From Elgaria multicarinata webbii (Eukaryota; Chordata; Lepidosauria; Squamata; Anguidae), in contig NC_086173.1 in assembly GCF_023053635.1 (NCBI RefSeq), forward strand, positions 131,227,197 to 131,291,196: a DNA stretch of 64,000 nucleotides, read 5' to 3'. The translations under genes were made by a program, and so were the position numbers. Shown here piece after piece: positions 9,336 through 23,967 of the stretch; the first letter of the stretch is position 1; each line of letters starts with the position of its first letter. The notes beneath the pieces are model-generated. The model saw only the letters and a list, made by a program, of their open reading frames with translations. It was not told the DNA's origin and did not search any database.

Positions 9336-12300
9336 CTGGAATAAAGTTAGAATTTAGCATTAAGCATACATACTTAGAAGATCAAAACTAAAAAGTTCAA
9401 AGAAATGCTATATAAATACTATGTATGCAAACATGTAATTTGTTATATTGGGCAATATCCAACACTTCAGTATGCCAATAGGGTAAACTGGTTTGTCAAA
9501 AGTGGCTTACTTATGCTAGCAGTTCATCAGTGTAGGATACTGCCCAATGGGCAGTAACCAATGCTGTAGATCTGTTTGCGCTTTTGACATAGTATTAGCA
9601 CAAACGAACTCTAGTGGCATGCCAATAGCGTATCTTCCCCCAAAGCATGCTAGAAGACTGACTCGGGGCATTAATGAATTCTGCACTGTGTGCAACATAC
9701 ACCACATATAACTCTTGTGTATCAGCATTCACATACATTCCTTGTTATTTCCTCTGCTGCAAAGGAAGTAAATAGATACACACCCCAAGTCTTTCAACCA
9801 GAGGTAACTCAAGACATCTTGTGGCCTAGATAAGAAAATCCAAATGGCAATCCTGTTATGCACCTTGGTGATCCAATCATAATAAATGAAATCCTTGACA
9901 ATTTGCTATCGTTTAATGACACCAAAAAATCAGTCACCTGAAGTGGTTCACTTCTCCTTGCCTAATGGAAGGGCCAACTCTAATCCCACCCAATAGAGAA
10001 AGCAGAATAGACAAAAATAGTCTGTCAAATGTTGCAGCTCCATTGCGACCCTACATTCACGTTGGCCTTAAGGCTGAAGGGAGACATTATCAATTGGGAA
10101 ACATGTACACCATGTACAGGTGAATCCAAGTTTGTGGAAATGACAAGTATTCACAACCCTGGTTTACAGAACATAAATAGACATTCAATCTGGGTGTTGA
10201 CATGAATTTGAGTTATGTACAGTTCTGGATAAGTTACTGAAATCATCAGATTAAGCATTGACTTTAACATGCAGTCTACATGAACTGGTAGTTCAGTACC
10301 AGTGTAATAAGCAATGTGTGTACAAAAAATGATTAAAAAGACTAGAATTAAGTTTTCTCATTCCTTTGCTTCTTTCCCATTGTTAAGATGATGAGTTCAG
10401 TAAAAATATCCTCAAATGTAAATATATGGGATTGGATCCAGGCTTAGTCATACCTGGAAGAGATTTATGAAAATCAATGGGACTTAAGTTAGTCATAACT
10501 AAATAAGTTCTCTTTGATTTCAATGTGTCTATTTTGAATAATCAATATGACTTCTTGACACTGAATAATCAATATACCTTCTTCCTCCTCATCTTCCTCT
10601 TTACAATGCTGTCTCTCCGAAGTGGTTTCTTTTTCTTTTTCTTGAGATTCAGAGGTTGTCTCAGTCTCTTCTACCATTGCTGAACAAGCTTCACTTTGGT
10701 TGGAAGTTTCTTCAAGTTCCTTCTCTTTGTCAAATTTAAGTCTTTTTACCTCACGCCCCTCAACATCCGCTGGATCTTCTTCAGGATGCTTATTTTTTAC
10801 AGGACTGCTTTGGACTCTTTCAGGCTCAGTTGCTGGTGATTCACTGGAAGACAAAAATTGGTGTAGATACAAAACCTCATATCCCACATCAACACATAGG
10901 CAAATCCATTGTAGATTACGGTGTTAGCCTCTTTGGGTCACGAACATTTCTACTACTTTGCCTAAGTGTGCATTAAATTAAACATTCTGGTACAAACCAA
11001 GAAACTACTCTTGTTGTGCCATATGAAGGATGAAAGCAAAAAATCCGATGAAAAATCACAATAGTCTGAGCTCTGATTTCAGATGAGTGAATTTAATTCA
11101 ATCAGTGACAAGACTACTATGCCACCATTTAGGCTCAGCTGGAAAATTCTGCTCTCATTAGTCAATGTTATTAGTTCTTTAGTTAACACACAACAAATTT
11201 CTCATTATCCTCAGACGTGATCTAATAGTCTCACTGGTGTTAATGGGAACAATTGGGTCACTCTGGGGTAAGTTATTTATAAACAGCAACCCAGTGTCCT
11301 GATCTAGTGATTATTTGTGATAAGGGATAGCCCATGCACACAAGAAATCTGTGCATGAGTCAGAGTACACATAAGCAAAGGACTTTTAAGGGTTCAGGGG
11401 AAAGGAAATACTTTCTCAAAATATGCAACATTTCTTTGGAGAAAATGTATAGCTTGCATTGAAGAAGGATTAAAAATTATAAAAATAGTCTATGTGAAAC
11501 ACAAAAGCCAACCAAATCGCCTGGTACATGTACTCTTCTTACAAACCTGTTAATTTTCTCTTCTGCTTGTGGGAGACCTGACTCCTTATTCTCTGGGCTG
11601 TCTGGTAAACCGTTTGTTGTCATAGGAGGTGACAAAGAAACTTTTGGTCGATTTATAGGTCGAGGAGTTCCAGGACCATTTATATTGGATCTGCAAAGAC
11701 AAAGAAGTCTTATATTTGATTAATCAATTTTTGAATGTCAGTTTTCCACTGGATCCAAAATTATATTTAGTTCTCTTTTTTAAAACAAAGATCTGTGGCT
11801 AAAGACAAGGAGATTCTTTTATTTCACATGATTTTGTCAGAAAAAATATTATATCTTAACTATATTGATTATGAACACTTTCTGAAGAAAGGAGAATCTG
11901 ACAGCATAATCCTAAACATGGGAATTCAGATGTAATCCTAGTGATTTTAATTGCACTTTCACCCAGCCAATGAGTTTAGGATTGCAGCCCAAATCTAATA
12001 AATTTGTGAAAGAATGGAAATGTTTTAGGAAATGTTGGAATGCCAAATAAAATATTAGATGAAATCCTTTTCCTCTGCTGTAATTTTATCATTCTTGTTA
12101 AAAAAAAAAAAGTAAACTTGCTACTGGATATATGTGTAATTGTATGTATAATTTAATTATTTTATAAAAAGTTAATTTTAAACGAAAAATACATTTCTTT
12201 CAATATAAGATAGTTTAGATAATTAATTTACATAGGTACAAAGAAACATTAATCTAGAAAAGGCTGGTTTTCCTACTAATGGGAGGAACCCTTGCAATGA

Positions 12301-15300
12301 ATATATCTGAGCCTTCACAGATCTTTCCTTTCTTTGCGTGAAAGGAAAAGGGCTGATCCAAAAGATTGGAAATTATGCTTAAATACCCAACATAAAATGG
12401 GCAGGTCATCCAAATTCTAAAACCATCAACTTATATTTTCTAGGGTAGTTATTCTCTCTTTAAGCATTTTCTCTTACCTCTCAGAATAGCTTGGTGAGTT
12501 TCCGGGAAACATTACACCATTCATCCTGTTTAAACTATTGGAATTATTTTTCCTACAAGAAATGACAGTGTTGTAAGACTTCTACAGTGTTTAAGCAATT
12601 TAAAAATAATAATACTTTGGCTAAAATCAAATACTTGTAGCTTTTTTTGGATACACTTAAGTATTATTTATACCTCAAATTAACATACTTCTAATCCCAT
12701 TATCTATCCTTATTAAGCAAAACCTACCTTATGGATTCCTGCATTGAGCAGGGAGTTAGACTCGATGGCCATATAGGCCCCTACTATTCTGATTCTGTTT
12801 AAATTCTTTTCAATAAAGCTGAATAGCAAATAAATATCAAACCAGAAACAAAACAGTAAATATTGGGCAACACAAACCTAATTTTTGCCAGTCAAAATCT
12901 CTACATTCTCAGCTCCACCCTTTCCAAATATGTGTGCTTTGTGATCAGTTCAGAGTAAGATCAATGCATTCAAATATGCAAGCAACTCCACATGGCAAGC
13001 TGTGCATGAGCAGTGGCTCACTATGCTGACCAGCCACTTCCCTCCATGCCACTGCAAACTTTATAGCTACTTCAGGGTATAATTTTAAGTTGCCATGAAG
13101 TTGGCTCTTGTTTGTATGCACTAGGCTTTAGACAGATACAATATCTGGGCAGCGTGCTCCAACCCCGTCCCTGCCCATGCTATACTAATTCTCTAGCTAG
13201 ATTAGTTTACTCAATAATCCTCCAAGAACACTGCCTCAAGTTATGGTTACAACTAACAATAGATCCCCTGTCCTTTCTGCAAATTGAAGGATTCCTTCCA
13301 TTCACAGAAGGGCTAAAAGAATCCCATTAACCAAAGGTGGAAGCAATTTTTGCCCATTCTTCCCTCCTCCTACACTCCTCCAAGATTTTTCAAGGTCCCC
13401 CAACCATCTAGAGAAGATTTTCAGGTGCACAAGGAGATGCAGAAGGAAGGAGGAATCAGTGCCAGCCACTAACCCCCTTTCACTGGCGGGAGTGTCCCAT
13501 GAACAGAACAGACCTCCACTCACAAGAAACCCCCACCACTGAAAGGGAACTCAGAATTCAAGTCTAAGTTTATAAATAGTCGGAGATTTTAGTCGGGTCT
13601 ATGACTTTATTTAGGTATCACCATGCAATCCTGGGGGAATTACATATAGGAAGCTACTACTGTCCTAGATTGATTTCTTGTTTTCTCACAAGACAAATTT
13701 TCATACCAAAGGAAGGATAAAATGAAACCAGCAATTATGTACAAGTAAACCACTGCACAATACAATCACTACTGGGATACAAAACACCACAACCTCTCCT
13801 TTCAGATGCAGCTCATCCTCCCTATTTCCGCTTCCTGGACTTTTAAAGCGCGCCCCATTCCTCCGGATTCCTCAAATACTCTTCCAATTTTGCTTTGCTA
13901 TCAGATTTTTACGGGCCTTGATTGCTTCATGTACCTACCCAACATCTGCCTGTCCTCCCCCACCCTATATTACAGGGCTTATTCCTCAAATATCTGAAGC
14001 TTCTGCTAGGTAACATGAAAGTGAAGCAGCTTATCATAAAGCAAGCCCCTGGTTCTTGCCTCTACTATGGAGATGTGTAACTTGCAGCCCTCCCAATGTT
14101 TTAGCCTACAACTCTCATTAGACCTAGCGAGGATAGCCAATGGTGAGGGCTGAGGGACGCTGTAGGTGAAAACATTTGGAAATCCACAACTTTCCCATCC
14201 TGCTCTATTACAACCCTGGTTCTCCAAGTTCCAAGTCAAAATTCTATCTGCTCTTGCAATCAGCAACTAGATTGAACAGTGGACCAATAAGTCTCAAGCA
14301 CTGGGAACTGCAAACCTGGCTGGAAGTGTATCCCTCTTCCACTCCCACAGCCACCTTTTAAATTGAAGCATGAAAGTTTAACTTTGAACGGAAGGGAAAG
14401 AGGAAATATTCAGATAAGGGTTATAAATAATTGCCCCAGCAAGCACACACATAATTCCCTCTGTTTTCCCCTCCCATTCTATGCTAAACCTTTTCTAGCA
14501 GCAAAACCAGAAGAATCTGCTGTTGCTCACTATTTACACCCTCAAACTTCATTCAAATGGGAGGAACACCCTGCCAAGAGTCAGCTGGTGGCCCTCTGCA
14601 GGCCAACAGTTAGCTGGTCCCTATAATGGGTATTCCTGAATTATGGCTTGTTTGTGTCTAATCTGATCCTCCCCATCTAACTGTTCTAAAGCTGATATTA
14701 TCAGGAACTACCTAAAATTAAAATAATTAAGATTGTCTATGAACTAATTCAGAGACAGGACACACAATCAGTAACAAACATTACTGAGATTGCAATATCA
14801 AAACTGGTTGAAAACTCCCATTAATTATTTTTAAATTATGAAAAACAAAGGTCATACTCACTCTGAAGATGGATATACACAACTGACAACCATGACATTC
14901 TGTAACACAAAAGAAGAACACATAAATGCCAAGAGGTTTTTTTTTGGGGGGGGGAATACTCCCTCTTCCCCAAATGCTCCCTTGCCTGTCCATTCTCTTC
15001 ACACCAACAGCATTCTCAACCTCTTGTTTCCAGGTCCTATGTAAAATGCTCTCCTGGGCACCTAGTTTCTTCAGCTGTCAGCCATCTTGAACATTCTTCC
15101 TCACATCTAATGTCATCTTCCACTCATTTCCTCAGGCACCTTCTTTTCAAGCCTGCCTACACTGTCCTGCTACCTTCGGCTACTCTGGAATGCCGTTCTC
15201 GTCCTACTCTGCTTCCCATCTCTCAGTGTCCATCTCTTTCCCTCCTCACTCCCAGCAACAGGACATAGCCTCTCCCTACGCTTTGTATGAGGCTTTCTCC

Positions 15301-18300
15301 AGCCCATTTTTTTTGCCTTTTAACCACCTCCACCCCTGGCCTTTGCTTCAAGTTCTAGTTTATCAGCATACGAGCTACACAGCTTTCCTGTCATCAGTTA
15401 AAGACCTGTAAAAGATTTGACATTAGAGCAACTTAGCCAAAAGATGGGCAGAGAAGCACCCTGGGATTTTAGGATTTCTTTCTATTGAATAAAATAATCT
15501 GATCTCCTCCCCCCACCCTATTTTTCCTATTGAAAACATCACACCTGGAATTCTTGTACAGTTCCGTATGCGAGAGAATACATAGGCCTAGTTCATATAC
15601 ATAGTGGCATGAAAACAGTAACCTCTGATGGGGCACAACCACATTATCAACTGTCACTTCATATGTGGACCAAGTTCCTCACACACATACTGCACTTTCA
15701 CAAATTGCTGCTAGAAAGCCATAGCTATCCACATGGTCATACCAGGTCAAGTGTTACCTTCTCCATACCCACTGTATACCTGGAAATGGTCTGTATTGGG
15801 GTGGGTGGGGAATACACCATCTAACAAGCAATACAAGGCAAATAATTTAAACACTTTAAACAATTGCTAAAGACAAGAACTCAACTAAAGAAGAACTGCT
15901 GTTGGTACTATGCTGCAACAGCTCTATGAATGTTTGTTAAGTGGTATCACTACAATTTCAGTTGAGCAACAATTCAACCAGAAGTCAGCTATTACCTTTT
16001 CTACTCCTCTGAGAAATTTGTCTGTTCCTGTGTAATTCCTCCTTGGGTCTGTCAGCAGTTCACAGAGTCGCTGAATAGTAAAGGGGATACTGAAACAAAA
16101 TGCAAACAAGTTAAATTTTGTTTTGAATGGATGAAGTAGGAAGAAGGAATAACCCTGCGTTCTCCTTATCTGCATGGTTACTAAAACTGAACAGGAATTT
16201 AACATATCTTCATTTAGTACCTCTAAAAACAAACTAGGCTCAAATGTACAGCAGATGGCACTGCAGCATCACAGAATCAATTGTTTAGGCAATGAATTCA
16301 CCCCAAAGTGCCCTTGGATGCTCAAGGAAATCCAAAAAGGCTCAAATGACTATAGTTATCATGTACCGGTAACTACCGCCTTGGTCAGAGAAACAAACAA
16401 CTGAGTGTCTTATCTACACCATACTAGAGATAAGTTTCTCGCTGGCTTTCCTGAATGATTTCTTTCCAAGACTGTTCAAAATCTTAATGCACCAGGATGA
16501 GAAAATGGTATGGGCTAAAATTGTAAAAATTCCTAAAAATGTATTTTCATGCAATAATATAATTCCACATCACCTGGGGAAAAAGAACTTAAATGTTGTT
16601 TTCCAAAGAAAAAGCAAAGCTGACCATTTTTGTCTAGGGTTTCCCTGTCATCTGTTTTAAAAACTGGACATGAAGTCAATTCTTGCTGAATGCAGTTGAG
16701 TTGTTTAATCATAACTTAGAGTAGGATGGGCAACATGTTTGGGCGTATTCCTATTATCCTGAACTACGAGATCTAGAAATGTTCTTGAGTAAATAAAGAT
16801 ACATCTTAAACAACTTCCTTCCCTTGACTCTTCATGCAACCCCATTCTGTTCTACAAAGGTGTATCTGTCATCAATCCCTTTTGTTCATTCTCAGAGCCT
16901 TATTACCCATATATGCTATGGTGACTGCTCTCTTCACCTGAAACATACTTCTCAAATGTGAATTTGTCTAGTCCCATTACTTTCTTTTCCTGAACTTCCC
17001 TATACCTGCACTTCCATAACTACTCACATCAGCCTTCCCTGCTGTTCATTCATCTCCAGCCTCTACGTTGTCCTGTCTTGTGTTAGTGTAGTAATTTAGA
17101 TCCCTACTTGCTATATAAAATACATTTAAACAATATATAATGAATAACATTTAAAAATACTGTATAATAAAAACAAAGATCGTTGGCAGCAGGATAAAAC
17201 CAGACAGTAGGGAACCATTTTTACGAAGTCTTTAAAAATGGTCATTGGAATAATACATTCCCCCTCCCCCTTCCTGCTCTTCTGAAAGCAGGCAGTGATG
17301 CGGCAAGGTATCTCACTCTGGAGAGACTGGGTACCCATTGTTGCTGGAAGAGGGGTGTTAAAAAAAAGTCAGAATTATCAGAATTTCAAAAAGAGCCTGC
17401 AGAGTATACAAGAACATCTCAAATACCCAACTTATACCACACAAAGCAGGAAGACAAAGGACAACATAGCATTGACAAACAAGTCCTCTCTCACCAACAG
17501 GAGTGGGGGTGGGGGCACAATGCTAAAAGTGTGGTGTAGTAGCTAGAGCCAGTGTGGTGTAGCGGCTAGAGTGTCCGACTGGGAGTCGGGAGATCCAGGT
17601 TCTAGTCCCCACTCAGCCATGGAACCCCACTGGGTGACTTTGGGCCAGTTGGACTCTCAGCCCAACCCACCTCACAGGGTTGCTGTTGTGAGGATAAAGT
17701 GTAGAGGAGGATTATTATGTACACCGCCTTGGGTTCCTTGCAGGAAAAAAGGCGGGATATAAATGCAATAATAAATAAATAAATAAACTCTCTGTTGAGA
17801 TTTAACATTTTAAATGTTTTATTTGCAAATGATCTACACTAATATGTAATAAGCATTGGATAAAGCCAGCTGAGTACAACAGGCAGGTATAAACTAGTGC
17901 TAGTACCATTCCGAAATGCTTATGTCCTAAGGAGAATAACACTCCATAGGACATCATCCCTAGGAGCTGAACCTAGAAATTTTTGCAATTTACTAATATT
18001 GCAAGGGGTGTTTTATAGTTCCCCAAAACATCACAAAATCCTCAAAACAATTTAAAGGCACTGGCAAATTTGGGGGGGGGGGGGGGAGATGGAATTTGGA
18101 CTTATCAAAACTGTTCATTTCATTTAGACTCAAAGTGTTATGGGAAGCTAGCAGACTGCTGCCTTAACTCCACGAAAGTGTAAACCAGAGATAAATCCAG
18201 TGTTCTTCAGATGTGGGGCAGAAATTTTTCCAAAATGGAAATTTTTCTAGTGCTTAATTTCTTTGCAGACAAGTTTCCGTTTTATAAGTTTATTAATAAA

Positions 18301-21300
18301 ATTTGCTAATACACGACTAGGAAAATTTGGCAGTTTCAAAGCTGTAATTAATGTTGCACAGTTAAATTATCAGTAGCAGTTATAGGAGAGAATATACATA
18401 TGTCATTGATATATGAAATGGAACTAATAAATAGTCACAGCAAGACTGAAGTTGAACACTGCTGAAATAGACTTAACTTTGTTGAAATAGATGAGTGGTT
18501 GTCAGCATATCATGAACAGTTCTTTCGGTTGCCAAAATGAATTAGCATGCATGTCAACAGTTTTCAGTACCTTTGTCTTTTTCTTATATTTACATATTGT
18601 CTCTAATTTTTACAACTATTCCATTAAAAATTTCTACATAATGAAACAGTTAAATCACATTCAGTATGCTATAAGTATTTCAGGTCAAATACTTGTGGTG
18701 TAATGGGACACGGGGTACTTTTTTTTTTAGGTTTGTCATTTATTAAATACGAGAATAAAAAACATGGCAAGTAGATCTCTCTAGGGCAGGGGTGGGCAAA
18801 GTGTGGCTCTCTGGATGTTCTGGCCTATAGCTACCATGAGTCCCAGCCACCATAACCAATTGTAAAGGATGATGGGAGTTGTAGGCCAAAATATCTGGAG
18901 GACCACAAACCGCCCACCCCTGCTCTAGGCATCAGAACATTTTGCAGTGTAAACTAAAAAAATCCTATGCAAGTTAAAGTAATTTGCATTGTAAAACATT
19001 CTGGAAAGTTTTCGAATTCACAATTTTGCACAAAACCCACATCAATGACTACAACTCTCATAACCCCTGATCATTAAACATGCTGTGTGGGGCTGATTTG
19101 AGTTGGAGTCCAAAACATCTGAAGGGCACCAGTTGCCTACCCCTGGGGTAAGACATCTTGCTTCATATTGGGATGCAAGAAGTGCTTATCAGCTACTTCT
19201 AACCTGAATAAAAACAGGAGAAAATGTGGCTTCATATCATCCAAATCCTACAGCACCAAAACCCTGAAGTATGATAATAAGAAACAAACTAGACCTATGT
19301 AAAGCTAGATATTTTTGAATATGTACATCTGAAGTGCACAAGAATAATTCAATAATCTACTATCCAATTAGTAAGGTACGTGGCACAATATGACCCCAAA
19401 TTCCCAGTGTTTAATTCTATGGATTTAGATTTTTGGCAGATTACAAAAAGAACATCAACTTCTTTTCATGAAAAAACTAGAAATAACTAGGACCATAGGC
19501 TTGAATGCAGAAACATGTTTATGGAAGTTTTTTTGATTTAGTGGAACTTTTCTGCTGGCAGAACAAGGGAGAAGGCAATCTTCACCAATTTCCTGCCTCC
19601 CTCTGTAGTCCTTCTGCCCCCTGAAAATCTGTGCTAGAAGGTTGGAGAGCCTTCAGACAACATGGGAGGTGGTGTTGGTGGCTGCAGAGAGAGTGCATTT
19701 CCCCTCTTCCTGGAGAATCTTGAGTGACTCTACTCAAGGAGTGTTCTGGCTGGTGCGGAAAAAGCTGCTTCCAGACCATTATATTTATTAAAAGGTCTAT
19801 TGTCGGCTACAAATATTTTATAATTATTCTAGGCTATGTTTTACAGAATTATATTCCCACAGCTGGTTAAAGTTTCTGACTTACAAGATCAAATAATTCT
19901 TTTAACATTTGGCTTTTTCTTAAGCACTGTATTTTATGTACTGTGGCAAGACAGCCAATTTTTGAACAATGAAGGCTCATACGTTTATGAGTTCAAGATC
20001 CATTCTTCTATTAAATTATACTGGATAAAAATTCCAAAACTCAGCTAAACCACTGTGCTTGTATTTGGAATTTACAATAAAATGTTTTGGTTTCTGGATT
20101 TGCTGAGCTGGGAAGCTGCAACGTTAAGGTTTCATTTTTTGTTTCAGTAAGCTCTGATATGGTAGTATCCTTCACTTTCATAATTAAAATCCTAGCTCTG
20201 TGGAAGAATTCAATGCCAGTGTTGCCAGTCTAAAATCTGGGAAGACTGAACTGAGAAGCCCAGTTTAACGTGGCTTCAACAGATCATAAGTATCTAAGTG
20301 CCTGAACTCAGAGGCTTCAAAGATTCCTATGTGCCTTGGCCACTCTTCCTACTCAGGCTGAAGCCGGCAGGGTGGGAAGAGTGGCCAAGGCAATCTTTGC
20401 CTCCCCATCCTTTGTTCTACACTATTTTCGCTAGACAGGCTTTTCAATCCATCTAGCAAAGGCACTTTGGAGGAGAGAAAGAAACTGGAGGAAACTCAGG
20501 ATAAACCTTATCCTGCCCTCTCTAGTCTCCTCCCCTCCCTGCCCACCGGAACACCCCCTTCCCCAGTTCCGAAACTGATGTTCCAACCTCAGAGAGGCAA
20601 CCAACACGGTTCTCTCCATGCTGGCTATGAGGGATCAGGGTTGGATTTCCAATTCCTCCTTCGTAGGTCAGAACACTGTCGAAAGGGGTTTTCCGAGCCA
20701 TCCTATGGTTCCTGGAATGCTTGCCCAGGGATCACAGCATTGCTCTCTGAGTAGCTCAAGTAGAGCTTCTGTCCTCAGTACATGCTCAATTGGAACGTAT
20801 TCATCCAGTAAGCTATTAAAAAGCTGTGATGCAAATTAGAAAGAGCAACCTTTCAAGAGCATCAGCCCTTCTTATAATCTGAGCTGAAAGAAGGTAAGCA
20901 AATGACTTCCATATTTACCACAATACTTAGCACTTTGCCAAGAAATATTTATAGCAATTTTTCATTTTGCTGCACATATGGCAGAAAATTACTACAGTAT
21001 GAAGGTCAGAAATAGAATGCCTAAATTTGACAATAAATCACACAGTCCAAACAATAAGCAAGGTTTGATCCAAGATTGCATACCCATTAAAGCCAGTGAC
21101 TATTTTCAGAATGCGTTCTTTCATCTCCTCAAAGGGAATATACTCCACATTGGGGTTAGGAGGGCCTCTTGGCTCAGGAGCTGAAGTTCTGAAGTCATCC
21201 ATCACTTTCTCCAATTTGAAAATAAAATAGCCTTTGAACTGCGACCACTGAATCCTGAAAAGAAATACACACAGTTTGCTTAACAGCATATGAAAAACCA

Positions 21301-23922
21301 CATGCTAACCATATTTATATTAAAGCAATAAAGCATGCACAGCAGAGTTAGTTTTAAAACTACCTGCAGGCAAGCAAGACAAAACAGTTATCAAATACAA
21401 AGTACTTTGTGTTATGCTGCAAAACCAAAATACATGACTTAAATCATTAACAAAACAGGTAAGATATGTCATAAAGCCCCCAAATTAGAACTCTTAGGCC
21501 AAGATACAAATCTGAGAGTACGTTAAATAAAAACCATTGTAACAAATGAACTAAGTGTGTCAATGGCAGATGAAAAGTAGGATCAAATAAGACTATTGAG
21601 AGCAAAGATGCCTCAAAAGTGAGCAGCAAAAATCCCAGTCCTCCCATAAATTTAGTGTATAGAAAGAAGGGGACACAAAACAAAAGGCACTTTCTGCTCA
21701 CTAATAAAAGTCTGGCCCACCATTAATTTCTTCCCAGTTGAGCTTTGTTTAGTTCAACTCCCACTGGGTGTTATTCAAGTTGGAATGAACAAAGTCAACT
21801 GACCCACCAATGTGGATCTTCATATAGGCATTACCAAGGTAGACCAGGGAAGCAGCTCCTATGCTACTGCAGTGATGTAGGAATTTGTCTAATGGACTGG
21901 GACTGGGAGCTACTTGATATGTGGAGGAGCACTGTCCTTACAGTCAGTGGAAAGAAGAGTGCAAGATGGGATTAATGTTTCACATTGTCAAAATCAAGTT
22001 TAAATTCACATAAAGGATATACATATATTTAAAAAGCAGCAGCATTCAGCATCTAGGGATAGAGTCCTGCAAGTCCTTGACTATTCTTCCTCCTCTTATT
22101 CTCCATTATGTTCTTCCTCTTGCTCCTCAATATCACAGCCACAACAACTATCCAGCCTCCCTTGATCAACAGGTTGTAGATCAAGGAAGAAAATCAAGTC
22201 ACAGAAAATCTAGACCCCTGTGCTTGAAAATAGACCAAATTATATTTCTTTTGACTTTCAAGTCTACATACTATAGTGTTCTATGCAGACATATTACAGC
22301 ATATACAGAAAAAAAACAAGAAAAATCAGAAGTACCCAGAAATAAGAGCTTTTTATTCAGTCCTGTGTATGTAGGGTTAGCTTCTAAAGTAGGCTTATCA
22401 ACTCACAGCCTAGGGATTCATTTCAGCCTCAGAGGCTTTCCGTTCATCTCCCACCATAGCTCTTGCCTCAATTCTAATTATTTCAGCCATTTTCTCATGA
22501 GCAGGCAAATCCACAGACAGAAGGCGTTAAACATGGTTGCTGTGAAGTGAGCTGCAACCAAAACACTCTCAGAATTCTCCTTGTACGTCAACTGCTCATT
22601 TACTGTGTCCCATTCAAGTGTGTGAGTGAGTGTATGACCTGGAGGCTGGCAAACTATGGCTACCTGCAAAGGCTTCTGGGTGAATGGCTGCTTCTGCTTC
22701 TAAGCTAGCAAACTGTTATTGCCTTCTGTACCAGTCAGCAACATTCCTTTGCATTATGGGAAAGATGGGTCAAAAGCACAGTTACAGTGATCTCATGAGA
22801 ACAGCAAGTCTTATCTATGTAACCTGGTACTGTATCTGGAGGCTTTAACGAGCTGACATTCCAGTCTCTCCATCCAATTAGTAAGTGCACCTGGGTGAAG
22901 GGGATGCTTATGTGTGTCAAAGAAATGCAAACTAGTGCCTTGTTTATCACAACAAACTAGACTTATGCTATAGATTCTTATGATGAGAAAAGCTGCTTTG
23001 TTATTAACAACATGCAATTAATCACTTAAGCTTAACTTGGCAGCAATGCCAAGTTCAGTTTTGCTATAATTGTTCTTGTGCCCAGGAGTGAGGGTCCAGA
23101 TTTTGCCGAAGGGCCTTTTGTGCAAGAAGCTTTCGCAGTCTGGTCCACTTTTATTGGACTATACCAATAAATTTAGTCTCCTTGTAAGCAAACCTGTGAG
23201 CCTGGCTACTTTTGTCTCCTTGGCAACCCTGGAAAAACCTGAAAGCCCACGGCCAGGACAATACAGTGAGCAACTGCAATGCAGAATAGGACGATGGGTC
23301 TGACAAAGCTCCTGTTGGCATTCACAGTATGACCAAGACCGTAAACAAGAGTATGTGTAAAACGCTTTATAACTATTAATGCACAAACCAAATATGATGC
23401 AGTTTGGATTTTGCACCCACACACACACACTTTCATGCATTATGTATCCAATGGCAAATACTAGCTGTATGTTCTTCAAAAATCACTTGGCAACTATCAA
23501 AAGCTTAAAATGCTATCATTTCAAAAACAAAAATAAAAAACAAAGCTGTGCCAAAGCAGGAACTGTACATTTCTACAGTACCCTAAAAACAGTCTTTCGG
23601 GGATTTTGCACAGTTCATTTTGAGCTGTGATTAAGAGTCCAAGACTTTGATGAAAAGCTGAGAGTTGTTTTTAACTTCCATGTGATTTTCTTAGTTGTTT
23701 GATGAAATCTTCTCCCACATCAAATATAAGAATGCAAAATTAGAAACTCACAAAGTCTGTCTCCTTTCTCATGTTAGCAAAGGTTTTTTAAGGTATTAAA
23801 AAGGGAGCTTATTGAAGATTATTAGAACCCCAGTTTAATATGTAAAATACAAACCCTTAAATATGTTAAAGTATAAAGCAAAGAGTAAAAAAAGGTAACA
23901 AAATTGGGAACTGCGGGAGTTG

Positions 23923-23967
<45 letters not shown>

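Larger units (their letters stand above)
9336..10577 (-). other. PPP4R2 intron 8
   Basis: Holds a 96-bp TIR element (9450-9545) and half of another (about 10436-10500); otherwise unique. Confidence 0.9.
12553..14861 (-). other. PPP4R2 intron 5
   Basis: Holds a CR1 3' fragment (12728-12802) and a diverged hAT-like MITE (14065-14190). No other exon candidate with family similarity was seen. Confidence 0.85.
16090..21083 (-). other. PPP4R2 intron 3
   Basis: About 5 kb. Holds a tRNA-SINE (17547-17788), a G15 run (18072-18086), one member of the diverged sequence pair (18185-18995) carrying a MITE, a MITE fragment (19048-19145) and a palindrome (20311-20404). Confidence 0.9.

Noticed and set aside
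22077-22550. 157-codon plus-strand open frame in intron 2
   Set aside because: No recognisable domain, low-complexity composition, and no splice or promoter context; expected by chance in 20 kb of intron.
22930-23310. Stretch with an AATAAA and pyrimidine-rich text resembling the end of a retroviral LTR
   Set aside because: No terminal repeat partner, no defined ends and no neighbouring viral coding similarity; too weak to call a fossil element.
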